Below, piece by piece: positions 35,205 through 45,400 of a stretch of 64,000 nucleotides of DNA; position 1 is the first letter of the stretch, and each line of letters opens with the position of its first letter. The notes beneath the pieces are model-generated. The model saw only the letters and a program-made list of their open reading frames with translations. It ran no database searches and had not been told where the DNA came from. The stretch comes from JBCCAG01 sp050331115 (GTDB lineage Bacteria; Cyanobacteriota; Cyanobacteriia; CAKZMO01). Both the position numbers and the translations under genes were made by a program. The stretch is taken from the NCBI GenBank assembly GCA_050331115.1, contig JBHJHD010000033.1, positions 59,842 through 123,841 on the forward strand, given 5' to 3'.

Positions 35205-35579
35205 GTGCCAAATATCAAATCTGCTATCAAACGCGTTCAAATTACGGAGCGCAACCGCCTCCGCAACAAGTCGTATCGCTCTGCGGTGCGCACCCTGGTA
35301 AAGCGGTACTTTTCCGCCGTTGAAGCCTACAAGAGCGAGCCCAGCGCTGAGGCCAAGCAAGACATCCAGGCCCGCATGTCAGCGGCATACAGCAAGATTG
35401 ACAAGGCCGTAAAGAAGGGCGTAATCCACACCAACGCTGGCGCCCGTAAAAAGGCTCAGCTTGCCCGAGCTTTCAAGGCCATAGATGATGGTCCAGCGGC
35501 GACCTCGGACAACGCCTCTAGCGCTGCGTCAGCGTCAACCACGCCAGCGTCAACCGCGACAGGGGCCGAAGCCAGCTAG
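35205..35579 (+). CDS. rpsT: Small ribosomal subunit protein S20
   Basis: Primary 16S rRNA-binding protein. Starts with GTG 35205 giving (M)PNIKSAIKRVQITERNRLRN, then KSYRSAVRTLVKRYF and HTNAGARKKAQLARAFKAI, all typical of S20. The core ends near residue 92; a further ~30 residues of Ala/Ser/Thr-rich sequence form an unusual tail. Confidence 0.95.
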   Translation: MPNIKSAIKRVQITERNRLRNKSYRSAVRTLVKRYFSAVEAYKSEPSAEAKQDIQARMSAAYSKIDKAVKKGVIHTNAGARKKAQLARAFKAIDDGPAATSDNASSAASASTTPASTATGAEAS

Positions 35580-35716
35580 GGACCGCAGCGCGATCGCCAG
35601 TCTAGGCTATGGGCCAGTCTGGGCGGCAGGCTAAGTTGGCTAGACAGTAAGTTGGCTAGACAAGCTTTATGATCGGCTTAAGCAGACTCCCCTCCACATC
35701 CCTATCGGCTCAACCT

Positions 35717-36499
35717 ATGCAGCTCGTCGATACCCACGTCCATCTCAACTTCGACACCTTTGAGGCCGACCTCGATCAGGTTGCTCAACAGTGGCGTGAC
35801 GCAGGCGTGGTTCGCCTGGTGCACTCCTGCGTTGAGCCAGCGGAGTTCTCCCATATCCGCACCATTGCCGATCGGTTTCCGGAGATTTCAATTTCGGTTG
35901 GGGTTCATCCCCTGGACGTTGCCCAGTGGACAGGCGAAACGGCGGCTGAGATTGGCCGGCTGGCGGATTCCGACGCTCGCGTCGTTGCTATCGGCGAGCT
36001 GGGGCTAGATTTCTTTAAGGACTCCAATGTGGCGCAGCAGCTTCAGGCCCTAGAGGCGCAGCTTCACATCGCTCGCGATCGCGACTTGCCCATTATCGTT
36101 CACTGCCGCGACGCGGCCGCCCAAATGCGGGAGGTGTTTCAGAAGTTCTCTGCGGCACACGGTCCGGTGCGGGGCGTGATGCACTGCTGGAGCGGCACGC
36201 CAGAGGAGACCCAGTGGTTTCTCGATCTGGGGTTCTACATCAGCTTTAGCGGCATCGCCACCTTCAAAAACGCCACTCAGGTGCACGACTCGGTCAAGAT
36301 CGTTCCGGGCGATCGCTTGCTGATCGAAACCGACTGTCCGTTTTTAGCGCCGGTCCCCAAGCGGGGCAAGCGTAATCAGCCGGCGTTCGTTCGCTACGTC
36401 GCTGACCGGGTTGCTGAACTTCGAGAGACCTCAGCTGATGCTGTGGCAGTGCAGACGGCCCGCAATGCCGAGACGCTCTTCAGATTCCAGCCGCTCTAG
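35717..36499 (+). CDS. tatD: TatD family metal-dependent DNase/hydrolase
   Basis: 260 residues from ATG 35717, which gives the family start MQLVDTHVHLNFDTFEADL with the metal-binding HxH. Other signatures: GELGLDFFKDSN, PIIVHCRDAAAQM, GVMHCWSGTPEE, and LLIETDCPFLAP with the catalytic Asp. The frame is open to ATG 35669, but the added residues do not look like the family. Role by family: 3'-5' exonuclease in DNA repair or turnover. Confidence 0.9.
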   Translation: MQLVDTHVHLNFDTFEADLDQVAQQWRDAGVVRLVHSCVEPAEFSHIRTIADRFPEISISVGVHPLDVAQWTGETAAEIGRLADSDARVVAIGELGLDFFKDSNVAQQLQALEAQLHIARDRDLPIIVHCRDAAAQMREVFQKFSAAHGPVRGVMHCWSGTPEETQWFLDLGFYISFSGIATFKNATQVHDSVKIVPGDRLLIETDCPFLAPVPKRGKRNQPAFVRYVADRVAELRETSADAVAVQTARNAETLFRFQPL

Positions 36500-36813
36500 G
36501 TTGGGACTGCAGGAATACCTCTCGGCTACCATAAAAGTGGCTCAATGCTCAAAATATCTAGCGAAAGTTGCTCGTCTATTGCTAAAATTGGGTATATGGT
36601 GTACCGGTCAGGTGGAATATTGATTTTTCTCCATAAACGAATAGCTCGAACAGATCAGCCAGGCTGTGGGGCTGTCGAGCTCGTGAAGGCTGTATGGACG
36701 CGAGGGATGCCGGGATTGCGAAGGCTGTGTGGATCGCGACAGACACGCGGGCTAGCTACACCTCCAAGCAGCCGCGCCTTTGGAGCAAGATTCGCTTCGA
36801 CTCGATAATGTAA

Positions 36814-36894
36814 TTAACGCCTTACAGCGGGCATAGAGATCAGCGTCATGATCAGCGCAGCGCCCCAGCACAGTACCGACATAATAAGGGCCAT
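36814..36894 (-). CDS. Possible tiny membrane protein (26 residues)
   Basis: Reads MALIMSVLCWGAALIMTLIS plus a short basic end and TAA. This is a single hydrophobic span, and GAAGG lies directly before the first ATG. If translation starts at the fifth codon (ATG 36882) the same site is better spaced. The frame is too short to exclude chance, and it does not match a photosystem or cytochrome b6f small subunit I know. Confidence 0.2.
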   Translation of the reverse strand: MALIMSVLCWGAALIMTLISMPAVRR

Positions 36895-36961
36895 CCTTCA
36901 TTTCAAAAGCCGACCCGACGGGTCACCCCCGCTCAGCTTTGTCCATCAAAGCTGAGCATCC

Positions 36962-36991
36962 TTGACATTTTTTCAAAAACTGTAGTAAAGT
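36962..36991 (+). promoter_or_regulatory. Promoter of rpoBC
   Basis: Consensus -35 TTGACA (36962-36967), 18-bp spacer and -10 TAAAGT (36986-36991), about 42 bp before rpoB. The leader ends in AGAGGAG, the rpoB ribosome site. Confidence 0.7.
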
Positions 36992-37032
36992 CTGGGACTT
37001 GCCTGGACTGCGAGCCACCTAAGAGGAGACGC

Positions 37033-40000
37033 ATGAGTAATCTGGTCCAAACGACACCCGCTTTTTTGCTGCCGGACTTAGTTGAGATTCAGCGGGCCAG
37101 CTTTCGCTGGTTTTTGCACGAAGGTCTAATTGAAGAGCTCAACAGTTTTTCACCCATTACCGACTACACCGGGAAGCAGGAGCTTCACTTTTTGGGCAAA
37201 AACTACCGACTGAAGCGGCCAAAGTACGACGTCGACGAGGCCAAGCGCCGAGACAGCACCTACTCGGTGCAAATGTACGTACCGACCCGCTTGATCAACA
37301 AGGAGACGGGTGAGATTAAGGAGCAGGAAGTCTTCATAGGTGACCTGCCGCTGATGACCGATCGCGGCACCTTCATCATCAACGGCGCAGAGCGGGTGAT
37401 CGTCAACCAGATTGTGCGTAGCCCTGGCGTTTACTACAAGGCAGAAACCGACAAAAACGGACGTCGTACCTACAATGCTAGCCTGATTCCCAACCGGGGG
37501 GCCTGGCTTAAGTTTGAGACCGACAAAAATGGCTTGGTATGGGTGCGGATTGACAAAACCCGCAAGCTGTCGGCCCAGGTGCTGCTCAAGGCAATTGGCC
37601 TCACCGACAGCGAGATTTTCGACGCCCTGCGCCACCCCGAATATTTCCAGAAGACCATCGAGAAAGAGGGCCAGTTTAGCGAAGACGAGGCCCTGATGGA
37701 GCTGTACCGCAAGCTGCGGCCCGGTGAGCCGCCGACGGTGTCCGGCGGACAGCAGCTGCTGGAGTCCCGATTCTTCGACCCCAAGCGCTATGACTTAGGC
37801 AAGGTGGGGCGCTACAAGCTCAACCGCAAGCTGCGGCTCAACGTGCCCGACTTTGTGAGGGTGCTGACGCCGCAGGACATCTTGGCCTCCATCGACTACC
37901 TCATCAACCTGGAGTTTGACATCGGCGTCGTAGATGACATCGATCACCTGGGCAACCGCCGCGTCCGCTCCGTGGGCGAGCTGCTGCAGAATCAGGTAAG
38001 GGTGGGGCTCAATCGGCTAGAGCGAATTATCCGGGAGCGGATGACGGTGTCCGATTCTGACTCTCTGACGCCGGCCTCTCTGGTAAACCCCAAGCCTCTG
38101 GTGGCTGCGATTAAGGAGTTCTTCGGCTCCTCTCAGCTGAGCCAGTTCATGGACCAGACCAACCCGCTAGCCGAGCTTACCCACAAGCGCCGCCTCAGCG
38201 CCCTCGGCCCCGGCGGCCTAACGCGGGAGCGGGCCGGCTTCGCGGTGCGAGATATCCACCCGTCCCACTACGGGCGCATCTGCCCCATTGAGACGCCGGA
38301 GGGGCCCAACGCAGGTCTAATCGGCTCGCTGGCCACCCACGCCCGCGTCAATGACTATGGCTTCATTGAAACCCCTTACTACCGCGTTGAAGGCGGCCGG
38401 GTCCTTAAAGACCAGGCTCCTCAGTACATGACGGCAGATGAAGAGGATGACTTTCGAGTTGCCCCGGGAGACGTGGCTACCGAGGACGACGGCACCATCA
38501 TCAACGAGGTGATTCCGGTACGCTACCGCCAAGACTTCACCACCACCTCTCCCACAGAGCTAGACTATGTGGCGGTATCGCCGGTGCAGATTATCTCCGT
38601 AGCCACCTCCCTAATTCCCTTCCTGGAGCACGACGACGCTAACCGCGCCCTCATGGGCTCCAACATGCAGCGACAGGCGGTACCGCTGCTGCGCCCTGAG
38701 CGGCCTCTGGTGGGCACTGGCCTAGAGGCTCAGGCCGCCCGCGACTCCGGTATGGTGCTGGTGAGCCGAACCGCAGGCGAGATCACCTACGTGGACGCCA
38801 ATCGGGTCCGGGTCCGAGACGACGACGGCCGGGAAACTGACTACGAGCTGCAGAAGTATCAGCGCTCCAACCAAGATACCTGCCTGAACCAGCGGCCCAT
38901 TGTGTTTGTCGGCGATCGCGTCCAGACGGGGCAGGTGCTCGCTGACGGCTCCGCCGCTGAAGGTGGTGAGGTCGCCCTGGGTCAAAACGTGCTGGTTACC
39001 TACATGCCTTGGGAGGGCTACAACTACGAGGACGCCATCTTGATCAGCGAGCGGCTGGTGTTTGACGACATCTACACCTCCATCCACATCGAGAAATATG
39101 AGATCGAAGCGCGCCAGACTAAGCTAGGCCCTGAAGAGATCACCCGAGAGATTCCCAACGTGGGCGAAGACGCCCTGCGCCAGCTGGATGAGACGGGCAT
39201 AATCCGCATCGGAGCCTGGGTGGAAGCAGGCAATATTCTGGTGGGTAAGGTGACCCCCAAAGGTGAATCCGACCAGCCCCCCGAGGAAAAGCTTCTACGG
39301 GCCATCTTTGGTGAGAAAGCGCGGGACGTACGGGATAACTCACTGCGGGTTCCTAACGGCGAGAAGGGCCGCGTTGTCGACGTGCGCGTCTTTACCCGGG
39401 AGCAGGGGGACGAGCTGCCGCCGGGGGCCAACATGGTGGTGCGGGTCTACGTCGCCCAAAAGCGCAAGATCCAGGTCGGCGATAAGATGGCCGGTCGCCA
39501 CGGCAACAAGGGCATTATCTCCCGAATTTTGCCGTCGGAAGATATGCCTTACCTCCCCGACGGTACCCCGGTAGATATTGTCCTCAATCCTCTGGGCGTA
39601 CCGTCTCGAATGAACGTGGGCCAAGTGTTTGAATGTCTACTGGGCTGGGCCGCAGAGAATCTAGACGTACGCTTTAAGGTGACGCCCTTTGACGAAATGT
39701 ACGGCGAAGAGGCGTCTCGGCTCTCTACCCACGCCAGGATGAAGGAAGCGAGCGAGAAGCGGGGCGAGCCCTGGGTCTTCAACCCCGATAACGCGGGCAA
39801 GATTCAGGTTTACGATGGTCGTACGGGTGAACCTTTCGACCGGCCCGTGACTGTGGGTAAGGCCTACATGCTGAAGCTGGTTCACCTGGTGGACGACAAG
39901 ATTCACGCGCGCTCCACGGGTCCCTACTCCTTGGTCACCCAGCAGCCTTTGGGCGGCAAAGCGCAGCAGGGCGGACAGCGCTTTGGCGAGATGGAGGTGT

Positions 40001-40329
40001 GGGCGCTGGAGGCGTTTGGCGCCGCCTATACCCTACAGGAGCTGCTCACGGTTAAATCAGACGATATGCAGGGCCGCAATGAAGCCCTAAATGCGATCGT
40101 CAAAGGTAAGGCGATTCCGCGCCCCGGCACCCCCGAATCCTTTAAGGTGCTGATGCGAGAGCTGCAGTCCCTGTGTCTCGACATTGTGGCCCACAAGCTC
40201 GACACCGCCGAAGATGGTACCTCTAACGACACTGAGGTAGATCTGATGGCAGACATCGGCACCCGGAGAACGCCCTCTCGCCCCACCTACGAGTCCATCA
40301 ACCGTGAGGAAGTCGAGGTCGAGGAATAG
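37033..40329 (+). CDS. rpoB: RNA polymerase beta subunit
   Basis: 1098 residues, the compact cyanobacterial/plastid size. Landmarks: LPDLVEIQRASFRWFL, GTFIINGAERVIVNQI, SQFMDQTNPLAELTHKRRLS (the rifampicin region), HYGRICPIETPEGPNAGLI and GNKGIISRILP. First gene of the rpoB-rpoC1-rpoC2 unit. The gap to rpoC1 is 129 bp. Confidence 0.98.
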   Translation: MSNLVQTTPAFLLPDLVEIQRASFRWFLHEGLIEELNSFSPITDYTGKQELHFLGKNYRLKRPKYDVDEAKRRDSTYSVQMYVPTRLINKETGEIKEQEVFIGDLPLMTDRGTFIINGAERVIVNQIVRSPGVYYKAETDKNGRRTYNASLIPNRGAWLKFETDKNGLVWVRIDKTRKLSAQVLLKAIGLTDSEIFDALRHPEYFQKTIEKEGQFSEDEALMELYRKLRPGEPPTVSGGQQLLESRFFDPKRYDLGKVGRYKLNRKLRLNVPDFVRVLTPQDILASIDYLINLEFDIGVVDDIDHLGNRRVRSVGELLQNQVRVGLNRLERIIRERMTVSDSDSLTPASLVNPKPLVAAIKEFFGSSQLSQFMDQTNPLAELTHKRRLSALGPGGLTRERAGFAVRDIHPSHYGRICPIETPEGPNAGLIGSLATHARVNDYGFIETPYYRVEGGRVLKDQAPQYMTADEEDDFRVAPGDVATEDDGTIINEVIPVRYRQDFTTTSPTELDYVAVSPVQIISVATSLIPFLEHDDANRALMGSNMQRQAVPLLRPERPLVGTGLEAQAARDSGMVLVSRTAGEITYVDANRVRVRDDDGRETDYELQKYQRSNQDTCLNQRPIVFVGDRVQTGQVLADGSAAEGGEVALGQNVLVTYMPWEGYNYEDAILISERLVFDDIYTSIHIEKYEIEARQTKLGPEEITREIPNVGEDALRQLDETGIIRIGAWVEAGNILVGKVTPKGESDQPPEEKLLRAIFGEKARDVRDNSLRVPNGEKGRVVDVRVFTREQGDELPPGANMVVRVYVAQKRKIQVGDKMAGRHGNKGIISRILPSEDMPYLPDGTPVDIVLNPLGVPSRMNVGQVFECLLGWAAENLDVRFKVTPFDEMYGEEASRLSTHARMKEASEKRGEPWVFNPDNAGKIQVYDGRTGEPFDRPVTVGKAYMLKLVHLVDDKIHARSTGPYSLVTQQPLGGKAQQGGQRFGEMEVWALEAFGAAYTLQELLTVKSDDMQGRNEALNAIVKGKAIPRPGTPESFKVLMRELQSLCLDIVAHKLDTAEDGTSNDTEVDLMADIGTRRTPSRPTYESINREEVEVEE

Positions 40330-40458
40330 CCGCCGCGATCGCCGCCCTCCGATTGACGCTCTAAGCCCGCCCCGCTAGGCCGCCGCTGCCCCGGCGGCTC
40401 GCGCGTTGGCTCCTCTATTTACAGATAGAACCAATATTCAGCCGCTAAGGAAACAGCA

Positions 40459-42333
40459 ATGCCAAAACTGGAACAGCGATTCGACTACGTCAAAGTGGGT
40501 CTGGCCTCTCCAGAGCGCATCAGGCAGTGGGGAGAGCGTACGCTTCCTAATGGCTTGGTCGTCGGTGAGGTGACCAAACCTGAAACAATCAACTACCGCA
40601 CCCTCAAGCCGGAGATGGACGGCCTGTTTTGCGAGCGCATTTTTGGTCCTGCTAAGGATTGGGAATGCCACTGCGGTAAGTACAAGCGAGTCCGGCACCG
40701 CGGCATCGTCTGCGAGCGCTGCGGGGTGGAGGTGACTGAGTCTCGGGTGCGGCGGCACCGCATGGGCTACATTAAGCTGGCGGCTCCGGTAACCCACGTG
40801 TGGTACCTCAAGGGCATTCCCAGCTACATGTCGATTTTGCTGGACATGCCGCTGCGGGACGTAGAGCAAATTGTCTACTTCAACGCCTACGTGGTGCTGG
40901 ATGCCGGCAATGCTGACAACCTCAGCTACAAACAGCTGCTCACTGAGGACCAGTGGATTGAGATTGAGGATCAGCTCTACAGCGAGGAGTCTCAGGTCTC
41001 AGGTGTTGAGGTGGGCATTGGGGCCGAGGCGCTGCAGCGGCTGCTGCAGGATTTGGATCTAGAGGGGGAAGCGGAAAAGCTGCGGGAGGACATCGCCAAC
41101 GCCAAAGGCCAGAAGCGCGCCAAGCTGATTAAGCGGCTGCGGGTGATCGACAACTTCATCGCCACCCAGTCAAGTCCCGACTGGATGGTGCTGGCCTACA
41201 TTCCCGTCATCCCGCCCGATCTGCGCCCCATGGTGCAGCTCGACGGGGGGCGCTTTGCCACCTCGGATCTCAACGATCTCTACCGGCGGGTGATTAACCG
41301 CAACAACCGCCTGGCTAGGCTACAGGAGATTCTTGCCCCTGAAATCATCGTGCGCAACGAGAAGCGCATGCTGCAGGAGGCGGTAGATGCCCTAATCGAT
41401 AACGGTCGTCGGGGACGCACCGTCGTGGGCGCGAACAATCGCCCGCTCAAGTCTTTGTCCGACATCATCGAAGGTAAGCAGGGCCGCTTCCGCCAAAACC
41501 TGCTGGGTAAGCGAGTGGACTACTCGGGACGCTCTGTCATCGTTGTGGGACCCAAGCTCAAAATTCATCAGTGCGGCCTGCCCCGGGAGATGGCAATCGA
41601 GCTGTTTCAGCCGTTTGTCATCCACCGGCTGATTCGTCAGGGCTTGGTCAACAATATTAAGGCTGCGAAGAAGCTAATTCAGCGTAGCGATCCCAGCATT
41701 TGGGACGTACTAGAAGAGGTGATTGACGGTCACCCGGTGATGCTGAACCGGGCACCAACGCTGCACCGCCTGGGTATCCAGTCTTTTGAGCCGATTTTGG
41801 TGGAAGGGCGGGCGATTCAAATCCATCCGCTAGTCTGCCCGGCCTTCAACGCCGACTTTGACGGTGACCAGATGGCGGTTCACGTCCCGCTATCTCTAGA
41901 AGCCCAGGCCGAAGCGCGTCTGCTGATGCTGGCGTCGAACAACGTTCTCTCGCCGGCCACCGGACGCCCCATCATTACGCCGAGCCAAGACATGGTGCTG
42001 GGCTGCTACTACCTCACTGTAGAAAATCCGGACGCAACAAAAGGGGAGGGGCGCTACTTTGCCAACCTGGACGACGCCATCATGGCCTACACCCAGGGCA
42101 CTCTCGATCTGCACGCCTACGTTTGGGTCCGCTTCGACGGTCCAGTTGAAACCGAAGACGACGACGACACGCCCGTTGAAGAGCAGACGTTTGATGACGG
42201 CAGTACCACTCGCATCTATAAGTGGCGTCGGGTGCGAGAAGACGCTGATGGTAACGTTATCTCGCAATACGTTCGCACGACGCCAGGACGCGTGATTTAC
42301 AACAAAACGATTCTCGATGCTCTGAAGGTTTAG
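40459..42333 (+). CDS. rpoC1: RNA polymerase gamma subunit (N-terminal part of beta')
   Basis: 624 residues. Zinc site WECHCGKYKRVRHRGIVCERCGVE split over two CxC/CxxC pairs, clamp region, and the catalytic NADFDGDQ at about residues 464-471 that binds the active-site magnesium. The rpoC split into rpoC1 and rpoC2 is characteristic of cyanobacteria and plastids. A Glu/Asp-rich stretch (ETEDDDDTPVEEQ) near the end is variable. Confidence 0.98.
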   Translation: MPKLEQRFDYVKVGLASPERIRQWGERTLPNGLVVGEVTKPETINYRTLKPEMDGLFCERIFGPAKDWECHCGKYKRVRHRGIVCERCGVEVTESRVRRHRMGYIKLAAPVTHVWYLKGIPSYMSILLDMPLRDVEQIVYFNAYVVLDAGNADNLSYKQLLTEDQWIEIEDQLYSEESQVSGVEVGIGAEALQRLLQDLDLEGEAEKLREDIANAKGQKRAKLIKRLRVIDNFIATQSSPDWMVLAYIPVIPPDLRPMVQLDGGRFATSDLNDLYRRVINRNNRLARLQEILAPEIIVRNEKRMLQEAVDALIDNGRRGRTVVGANNRPLKSLSDIIEGKQGRFRQNLLGKRVDYSGRSVIVVGPKLKIHQCGLPREMAIELFQPFVIHRLIRQGLVNNIKAAKKLIQRSDPSIWDVLEEVIDGHPVMLNRAPTLHRLGIQSFEPILVEGRAIQIHPLVCPAFNADFDGDQMAVHVPLSLEAQAEARLLMLASNNVLSPATGRPIITPSQDMVLGCYYLTVENPDATKGEGRYFANLDDAIMAYTQGTLDLHAYVWVRFDGPVETEDDDDTPVEEQTFDDGSTTRIYKWRRVREDADGNVISQYVRTTPGRVIYNKTILDALKV

Positions 42334-42477
42334 CCGTACAAGGCTCAGTCACATAGTGCTCGTCACAGATGAAGGCACGGCGCCTTTGAGCTGGCAATAG
42401 ATTCTCGCGCTGGGTGCCACAGCGCCAAAAAATGCGGCACGCCCCTATAGATGTAGTTTGATGGATGAAGAGACCCC

Positions 42478-45400
42478 ATGGTAGACCAGAAAGACAATCA
42501 GCAATCAGCGCGTCCTTTTGTATTTCGCAATCGCGTTACGGATAAAAAGCAGCTGCGCAAGCTTGTGGCCTGGGCCTTTACCCACTACGGCACGGCCCGC
42601 ACGGCTCAAATGGCGGACGAGCTAAAGGATATGGGGTTTCGCTACGCCACTCGCGCGGGCGTTTCCATCAGCGTTGACGACCTGCAGGTGCCCCCGATTA
42701 AAAAGCAGCTCCTAGAGGCGGCGGAAGAGGAAATCCGCAGCACGGAAACCCGATATACCCGCGGCGAGATTACCGAGGTGGAGCGCTTTCAAAAGGTGAT
42801 CGACACCTGGAACGGCACCAGCGAGGAGCTTAAGGACGAGGTGGTGCGAAACTTTAAGGCCACTAACCCTCTCAACTCCGTCTACATGATGGCCTTCTCC
42901 GGAGCGCGGGGAAACATCTCCCAGGTGCGGCAGCTGGTGGGTATGCGGGGCCTGATGGCCGATCCCCAGGGACAGATTATTGACCTGCCCATCAAGACGA
43001 ACTTCCGCGAGGGGCTGACGGTCACCGAATACATCATCTCCTCCTACGGCGCTCGTAAGGGCCTAGTGGACACGGCGCTGCGGACGGCTGATTCGGGCTA
43101 CCTGACCCGCCGTCTGGTGGACGTTTCCCAGGATGTGATCATCCGCGACCTGGACTGTAACACCGAGCGCGGCATCCCCGTGCGCAGCATGACGGACGGG
43201 GAAAAAGTTCTGATTCCCCTGCAGGACCGTCTACTGGGCCGGGTTTTGGCGGAGGACGTCATTCACCCGAAAACAAAGGAGGTCGTCGCGGCTCGCAACC
43301 AGGATATTTCCGATTCCCTGGCAATCACGATCGCTAAGTCGGGAGTAAGCGAAGTTGTCGCGCGATCGCCACTGACCTGTCAAGCGAGCCGCTCGGTTTG
43401 CCAGCGCTGCTACGGCTGGAGCCTAGCACACGCCTCAGTGGTCGATCTCGGGGAAGCAGTGGGTATCATTGCCGCCCAGTCCATCGGCGAGCCGGGCACC
43501 CAGCTCACCATGCGCACCTTCCACACCGGCGGTGTATTCACAGGTGAGGTGGCGCAGCAGGTGCGGGCTCCCTTCGACGGTACGGTGGACATCCCCGACA
43601 TTAAAGCCATGCGATCGCGCCCCTTCCGCACCCGACATGGGGAAGACGCACTGATTGTAGAGAACAACACAAAGATCGCCGTCGAGTCCCACGGCGGTCA
43701 GCGGCGCGTCTTCACGGTGAACCAGGGCTCCATCCTGTTTGCCCGCGACGGCGAAATCGTCAAAGCCGGCAAAATTTTGTCGGAGCAGCAGGCGACCAGC
43801 CGCACCCGTAAGGTGACCGAGCGGGCCACCAAAGACGTGGCCTCTGATCTGGCCGGAGAGGTCCGCTTTGCTGAAGTGGTGCCCGAGGAGAAGAAGGACC
43901 GCCAGGGCAACACTACCCGCATTGCCCAGCGGGGCGGCCTGATTTGGGTGCTGTCGGGAGAGGTTTATAACCTGCCCCCCTCAGCGGAGCCCGTGGTGAA
44001 GAACGGCGATGGCGTTGAGCTCGGCAGCGTGCTGGCCGAAACCCGGCTGATTACCGAAAATGGCGGCGTGGTCCGTCTGCCGGAGGACGACGAGAGCAAG
44101 GGCGGTCGCGAGGTCGAAATTGTCACTTCGTCTGTGCTGCTTGACCAGGCCCGTGTCCATGTAGAAACACTCCAGGGCCGAGAGCAGTACTTCATTGAAA
44201 CGGGTAACGGTCAGCGCTTTTCCCTGATTGCTACCCCGGGTACAAAGGTGATGACCGGTCAGGTGGTGGCCGAGCTGATTGACGATCGCTACCACACCCA
44301 AACGGGCGGCATCATCAAGTACTCTGGCGTTGAAGTGGCCAAAAAAGGCAAGGCCAAGCAGGGCTATGAGGTACTTCAGGGCGGTATTCTGCTCTGGATT
44401 CCTGAGGAGGCCCACGAGGTCAACAAAGACCTGTCCCTGCTGCTGGTTGAAGATGGGCAGTACGTCGAGGCCGGGACGGAAATTGTTAAAGACATCTTTT
44501 GTCAGAGCAGCGGCGTCGTCGAAGTCTCTCAGAAGAACGACATTCTGCGGGAGATCGTTATCAAGCCCGGCAGCCTGCACATGGCCGATAACCCAGAAGA
44601 CGTAATGGGCAAGGACGGCACCATTATCAATCCGGGTCAAGAGGTCATTCCTGGGTTAGAAGTTGATGCCCTGTCCTACATCGAGTACATCGAGTCTCCA
44701 GAAGGGCCGGCCATGCTGCTGCGCCCCGTGACCGAGTTTACGGTGCCGGATGTGCCCTCAGTCCCGAGCCAAGAGTCGGTGAGCGACGGCTCCGGCTCCT
44801 CCATCAGCCTGCGGGCCGTGCAGCGCATCCCCTATAAAGATGGCGATCGCGTCAAGTCCGCTACAGGGCTAGAGCTGTTGCGCACCCAGCTCGTACTAGA
44901 GCTTGGGGAGGACACCAACCAGATGACGGCGGATATTGAGCTCATCGAAGATGAAGAAGATGAGGAGACGCGGCGGCTGCAGATGGTGATCCTGGAAACC
45001 CTGATTGTGCGGCGAGACATCACCGCCGACCAAACCCAGGGCAGCACCCACACCCGACTACTCGTGGACGACGGCGACCAGATTGAGCCGGGGGCTATAG
45101 TGGCCCGCACGGAGATTCAATGTAAGGAAGCTGGGGAAGTGCGAGGCATTTTGGAGGGGGCTGAGGCCATTCGCCGCGTGCTGATCGTCCGAGAGGTCGA
45201 TCGGTTTAGCGCTGAGCTTGGCGGTGAGAGCGCTACCGTTGAGGTTGGCGATCTCCTCGTCGGAGGTTCAGAGGTTGCCCCTGGCGTCACGATTGCAGAA
45301 TCGGGGCAGGTGATTAACGTGACGGATGAGCGGGTCGTGCTGCGCTATGCTCGGCCCTACCGGGTCTCGCCGGGCGCTATTTTGCACATCGACGATCGCG

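Larger units (their letters stand above)
36500..37032. other. Intergenic region before rpoB
   Basis: 533 bp. The last 70 bp hold the rpoB promoter and leader. The only other candidate is a 26-codon hydrophobic frame on the minus strand (36814-36894). No RNA gene was recognised. Confidence 0.5.

Noticed and set aside
36500..37032. A tRNA or small RNA gene in the long gap before rpoB
   Set aside because: No cloverleaf, TTCGANNC-type arm or terminator hairpin was found; only the rpoB promoter is supported.
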